Part shown: piece after piece, positions 6,701 through 8,912 of the stretch
How the letters are laid out: each line of letters begins with the position of its first letter
Position numbering within the stretch: the stretch's first letter is position 1
Origin: Sphingomonadaceae bacterium
GTDB lineage: Bacteria > Pseudomonadota > Alphaproteobacteria > Sphingomonadales > Sphingomonadaceae
Direction of reading: 5' to 3'
Length of the DNA stretch: 8,912 nucleotides
Assembly (NCBI GenBank): GCA_016462305.1
Contig: JAEMTM010000048.1
Location: 1 to 8,912, forward strand
Notes under the pieces: generated by a model
What the model was told of the DNA's origin: nothing
The model's database searches: none
What the model saw: the letters and a program-made list of their open reading frames with translations, nothing else
Made by a program: the position numbers and the translations under genes

Positions 6701-8272
6701 GATGACGGCCAACGGCGTGTCGTCGCCCATCGACCCAATGGCTTCCTTGCCATCTTCGATCATCGGCGCGAGGATCATTTCGACATCTTCCAATGTCATG
6801 CCAGCGGCGATCTGACGCCGGGTGAGTTCCGCACGCGACCAAGCGGGGGCGCTGTCGTCGCCAGCCTCGGGCAAGTCGGTGATACGGCGGAAGCCGCCGA
6901 CCAATGCGCCATAATCCTGCTCGGCAGAAATGCGGTCCTTCAACTCGCCGTCGCGGTATAATTTGCCTTCATCCAGATTGACGGCAATCATCTGTCCGGG
7001 GCCAAGGCGGCCTTTTTCCAATATCGTCGTTTCGGGCAGGACAACCATTCCGGTTTCGGAACCGATCACCAGCAAATTATCCGACGTCCGGCTGTAGCGC
7101 AACGGACGTAGCGCATTGCGGTCAACGCCGGCAACGGCCCATTGGCCATCGGTCATCGCCAAGGCAGCAGGGCCATCCCATGGCTCCATGACGCTGGCCA
7201 TATATTCATACATGGCGCGGTGGTTGGCGGGCAAATTGGGGTTCGACTGCCATGCTTCGGGAATCAGCATCAGCTTTGCCGTCGGCGCTTCCTTGCCCGA
7301 ACGGACCAAGGTTTCGAACACCGCGTCCAATGCGGCAGTGTCCGATGATCCGGCGGGAATGACAGGCTTTATATCATCCGACTGCGCGCCAAAGGCGATG
7401 CTCGCCATCTTGATCTCGTGGCTTTTCATCCAATTCTGGTTACCGCGAATGGTGTTGATCTCACCATTATGGGCAAGGCCGCGAAATGGCTGCGCCAACC
7501 ACCATTGCGGGAAAGTGTTGGTCGAATAACGCTGATGGAAAATCGCAACGCGGCTTATAAAGCGGTCATCTTGCAGGTCGGGGTAAAATACCGACAGCGA
7601 CTCCGCAAGGAACAGGCCTTTGTATACAATCGAGCGGCACGACAGCGAACAGATATAAAAATCGCGGATTTGCGCAGCGATGATCTTCTTTTCGATCCGG
7701 CGGCGGACCAAGTAGAGATTCTTTTCAAACTCGGTCGCGTCAACGTCATCCGGCCCAAGCGGTTTGCCGCTTTGCGGCATGGGGGGGCCGGCAATCATGA
7801 TCTGCTCAATCTCGGGCCGCGTCGCTTGCGCTTTATCGCCGATCACGGACACATCAACCGGCACCTGACGCCAGCCATAAATGGTGTAGCCAGCGTCGAT
7901 AATCTCCGCCTCAACAATCGTGCGGCAATTCTCTTGTGCGTTCAGGTCAGTGCGCGGCAGGAACACCATGCCAACCGCCAACCGGTTGGGCATTGGCCGG
8001 TGGCCGCTATCCGAAATCGCATCGTCAAAGAAACGGACGGGTAAATCGATATGCAGGCCTGCGCCATCGCCCGTTTTGCCGTCGGCATCAACCGCGCCGC
8101 GATGCCACACGGCCTTCAACGCCTCAATCCCCGCCGCCACAACCCGCCGTGAAGGCTTGCCATCGGTCGCCGCAATCAACCCAACGCCGCAGGCATCGCC
8201 TTCGGACTCAGGATGATACATGCCTTCACGGGCAAGACGTTCATGTTCGGGGGTTGGGAAGAATATAGTCAC
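3719..8272 (-). CDS. gltB: Glutamate synthase (NADPH-GOGAT) large subunit
   Basis: The alpha subunit of cytoplasmic GOGAT converts glutamine and 2-oxoglutarate to two glutamates, using electrons from the GltD subunit. At 1517 residues it is full length. Domains in order: a class II glutamine amidotransferase starting at C28 (DACGVGLIAA), which becomes the N-terminal nucleophile after propeptide removal, to about residue 430; a central domain around 480-770; the FMN-binding synthase domain around 860-1225; and a GXGXG beta-helix domain around 1270-1450. C1138, C1144 and C1149 (spacing C-x5-C-x4-C) match the cysteines that bind the 3Fe-4S cluster in the Azospirillum enzyme. The start is GTG at 8272, giving a 27-residue propeptide; ATG at residue 18 would leave 10. 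The GTG overlaps the stop of the preceding gene (GTGA) and has no visible Shine-Dalgarno sequence. The frame is intact, and no separate promoter is seen. Confidence 0.97.
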   Translation of the reverse strand: MTIFFPTPEHERLAREGMYHPESEGDACGVGLIAATDGKPSRRVVAAGIEALKAVWHRGAVDADGKTGDGAGLHIDLPVRFFDDAISDSGHRPMPNRLAVGMVFLPRTDLNAQENCRTIVEAEIIDAGYTIYGWRQVPVDVSVIGDKAQATRPEIEQIMIAGPPMPQSGKPLGPDDVDATEFEKNLYLVRRRIEKKIIAAQIRDFYICSLSCRSIVYKGLFLAESLSVFYPDLQDDRFISRVAIFHQRYSTNTFPQWWLAQPFRGLAHNGEINTIRGNQNWMKSHEIKMASIAFGAQSDDIKPVIPAGSSDTAALDAVFETLVRSGKEAPTAKLMLIPEAWQSNPNLPANHRAMYEYMASVMEPWDGPAALAMTDGQWAVAGVDRNALRPLRYSRTSDNLLVIGSETGMVVLPETTILEKGRLGPGQMIAVNLDEGKLYRDGELKDRISAEQDYGALVGGFRRITDLPEAGDDSAPAWSRAELTRRQIAAGMTLEDVEMILAPMIEDGKEAIGSMGDDTPLAVISDKPRLISQFFRQNFSQVTNPPIDSLRERHVMSLKTRFSNLANILEEKSQNADVLVLDSPVLTAHDWRRLKAAFGPLGAEIDCTYDISDGQEGLRAAITRIREEAVAAVRMGKSELFLTDENIGPDRVGIAMILAAAAVHTHLVRNGLRSYSSINVRSAECLDTHYFAVLIGVGATTVNAYLAEAVIADRHIRGLLGGYTLTQAVENYRIAINEGLLKIMSKMGIAVISSYRGGYNFEAVGLSRALVNDFFPGMPNKISGEGYHSLYVNARDRHDAAFDAAVARLPVGGFYKQRDGGEEHAYSAGLMHLLQSAVANDSYSTYTQFAQGVKELPPIYLRDLLEFNFAKEPVAIDEVEAITEIRKRFVTPGMSLGALSPEAHETLAIAMNRIGAKAVSGEGGEDSKRFKPYENGDNANSVIKQIASGRFGVTAEYLGACEEIEIKVAQGAKPGEGGQLPGFKVTEMIARLRHSTPGVTLISPPPHHDIYSIEDLAQLIYDLKQINPRARVCVKLVSAAGIGTIAAGVAKAHADVILVSGNVGGTGASPQTSIKYAGTPWEMGLSEANQVLTLNGLRHRVKLRTDGGLKTGRDIVIAAILGAEEFGIGTLSLVAMGCIMVRQCHSNTCPVGVCVQDEALRKKFTGTAEKVINLMTFIAEEVREILAKLGYRSLDEVIGRTELLRQVSRGAEHLDDLDLNPILAKVDAPDSARRFNIPTFRNEVPDSLDAQMIHDARPVFERREKMQLTYNVRNTHRAVGTRFSSEITRLYGMKGLSEGHVHVRLRGSAGQSLGAFLCQGITLEVFGDANDYVGKGLSGGTIILRPTVSSPLASQQNSIIGNTVLYGATSGHLFAAGQAGERFAVRNSGAHVVVEGCGSNGLEYMTGGIAVILGKVGSNFGAGMTGGMAFVLDTERDFTQMANPDSIIWQRLESAYWEGALKALITAHAEKTDSAWSKSIMEDWDRRRGEFWQICPKEMLTRLSQPLSDHEALEAAE
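8269..8272 (-). promoter_or_regulatory. GTGA stop/start overlap, likely translational coupling into gltB
   Basis: On the minus strand the gltB start GTG (8272-8270) and the TGA stop of the preceding gene (8271-8269) share two bases. The bases just upstream read cttgaaacccccaa, without a purine-rich ribosome site, so ribosomes finishing the upstream gene probably restart here. Confidence 0.55.
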
Positions 8273-8832
8273 TTGGGGGTTTCAAGGTGTTTCTGGGCTT
8301 CTACCATCAATTGCATCGCTGCTTGCACGCCCGCTTTTGCACCAACGCCTTGTCCAACGGTGGTTAATTTTTGCTGTATTTTGGGCTGTGCTGCGGTCAT
8401 AGACTTGCCTGCGCTCGATTCCATAAATCGGCGCATCATAAGCAAATCCGCAGGTTGAATTTCCAACACATATTGCTGTGCCGTCTGCTCAATGATGTTG
8501 GGAATTTCTGCTCGAATGCTGGCCATCATGAGTTCGCCGAATCGCTTGCCAAATGCGGCCTGCCCGCCTGGATATTTCTCACTTACTTGCTTGAGTATCT
8601 CTGCGCCATCTTCCGTTTGCCCCAATTGGCCAAGATAGCTCGACTCCATCAACGGCAGCATCTGTGCAAACATCGCGTTCAGCATTTTTTCTGTATCGCT
8701 CGCTATGAGAATTGCGCGCGCATCTTCCACCGGGGTTGATGCCGCACCTTCATTTGCCATCGCCGATTCTGGTATGGTTGCCAGAAATAGCAGCCCAAAT
8801 GCTGCCTGCTGGACGCTTTTCATTAACTTCAT
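8269..8832 (-). CDS. Exported DUF2059-like protein encoded between gltD and gltB
   Basis: Product of 187 residues. Residues 1-26 look like a signal peptide (K2/K5, hydrophobic 10-20, SAMA before N27), placing it in the periplasm. The mature part is helical, without cysteines. Around residues 120-180 it resembles DUF2059: EIQPADLLMMRRFMESSAGK, followed by A-x-P-x-I and a helical end. That family is widespread and of unknown function, and the assignment rests on pattern recognition. The ATG at 8832 overlaps the stop of the partial upstream gene (ATGA) and has AAGGA 7 bases upstream. Its own stop overlaps the gltB start, so it is locked into the glutamate synthase operon, although an exported protein has no known part in that cytoplasmic enzyme. 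A role in gating gltB translation, or a neighbouring but unrelated job, are both possible. Confidence 0.8.
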   Translation of the reverse strand: MKLMKSVQQAAFGLLFLATIPESAMANEGAASTPVEDARAILIASDTEKMLNAMFAQMLPLMESSYLGQLGQTEDGAEILKQVSEKYPGGQAAFGKRFGELMMASIRAEIPNIIEQTAQQYVLEIQPADLLMMRRFMESSAGKSMTAAQPKIQQKLTTVGQGVGAKAGVQAAMQLMVEAQKHLETPK

Positions 8833-8912
8833 GCTGCAATCCTTTCACCGCTGATTTTCGATTTCAAATAATTATGCATATGCTGCGTCACATCGCGCCC
8901 GTCGCGGATTGC
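8829..8912 (-). CDS. gltD: Glutamate synthase small subunit, C-terminal 27 codons only (partial)
   Basis: The frame is open from the right window edge to a TGA at 8831-8829. It encodes AIRDGRDVTQHMHNYLKSK followed by ISGERIAA. The AIRDGRD segment followed by a short amphipathic helix matches, from memory, the extreme C-terminus of alphaproteobacterial GltD, the FAD- and NADPH-binding beta subunit that feeds electrons to GltB. The identification is helped by gltB lying one gene further along the same strand. The stop overlaps the next ATG by 4 bases (ATGA). The catalytic part, the start and the operon promoter lie outside the window. Related pyridine nucleotide-disulfide oxidoreductases of the same superfamily are an alternative. 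Confidence 0.75.
   Translation of the reverse strand, partial: AIRDGRDVTQHMHNYLKSKISGERIAA
8840..8844 (-). promoter_or_regulatory. Ribosome binding site of the DUF2059-like gene
   Basis: AAGGA on the minus strand sits 7 bases before the ATG at 8832, within the last codons of the partial gltD. It is the clearest ribosome site in this operon segment, in contrast to gltB, which has none. Confidence 0.55.

Noticed and set aside
6092..6961. 289-residue open frame on the plus strand inside gltB
   Set aside because: It is antisense to conserved GltB coding sequence, has Arg/His-rich low-similarity composition and no ribosome site; it is a shadow of a GC-rich codon pattern.
1..8912. Possible mobile element, defence island, CRISPR array or novel multi-gene system
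   Set aside because: All main frames are housekeeping or conserved-hypothetical genes with similar composition; I saw no transposase, integrase, spaced repeats, tRNA or att-like sites.

Overview
The window is a stretch of ordinary chromosome from an alphaproteobacterium, most likely a sphingomonad (order Sphingomonadales). The evidence is moderately GC-rich codon use, a DsbB with a CEMCWWQRYP quinone-site segment, a COQ7-type ubiquinone hydroxylase, a four-cysteine exported protein of a kind I remember from sphingomonads, and an alphaproteobacterial-type glutamate synthase. The taxonomic call is inference from recognition, not from a search.

Left block, plus strand (1-1851). A degenerate palindromic intergenic repeat at the window edge is followed by dsbB (disulfide oxidoreductase, inner membrane) and coq7 (demethoxyubiquinone hydroxylase), which overlap by 22 bases. 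After 63 bases comes a GTG-started gene for an exported protein of unknown function with two C-x10-C pairs and a charged, probably coiled-coil C-terminus. DsbB passes electrons to ubiquinone and COQ7 helps make ubiquinone, so this pair is functionally coherent. The exported four-cysteine protein could be a client of the disulfide system, but that is speculative.

Middle (1854-3605, minus strand). A DUF885-family exported predicted metallopeptidase converges on the left block. The two stop codons are separated by only 2 bases, so there is no room for a conventional terminator between them.

Right block, minus strand (3719-8912). This is a glutamate synthase (GOGAT) operon. In transcription order it holds the last 27 codons of what I read as gltD (small, NADPH/FAD subunit, running off the right edge), a 187-residue exported DUF2059-like protein, and a complete gltB (large subunit, 1517 residues). 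Both junctions are 4-base stop/start overlaps (ATGA and GTGA), which suggests translational coupling. The DUF885 gene follows gltB on the same strand after 113 bases and may be read through from it.

I found no CRISPR array, tRNA, rRNA, insertion sequence, prophage or defence system. No stretch longer than about 200 bases lacks a gene. The least ordinary points are an exported-protein gene between the two GOGAT subunit genes, the lack of a visible ribosome binding site at the gltB GTG start, and the split palindromic repeat at the left edge.
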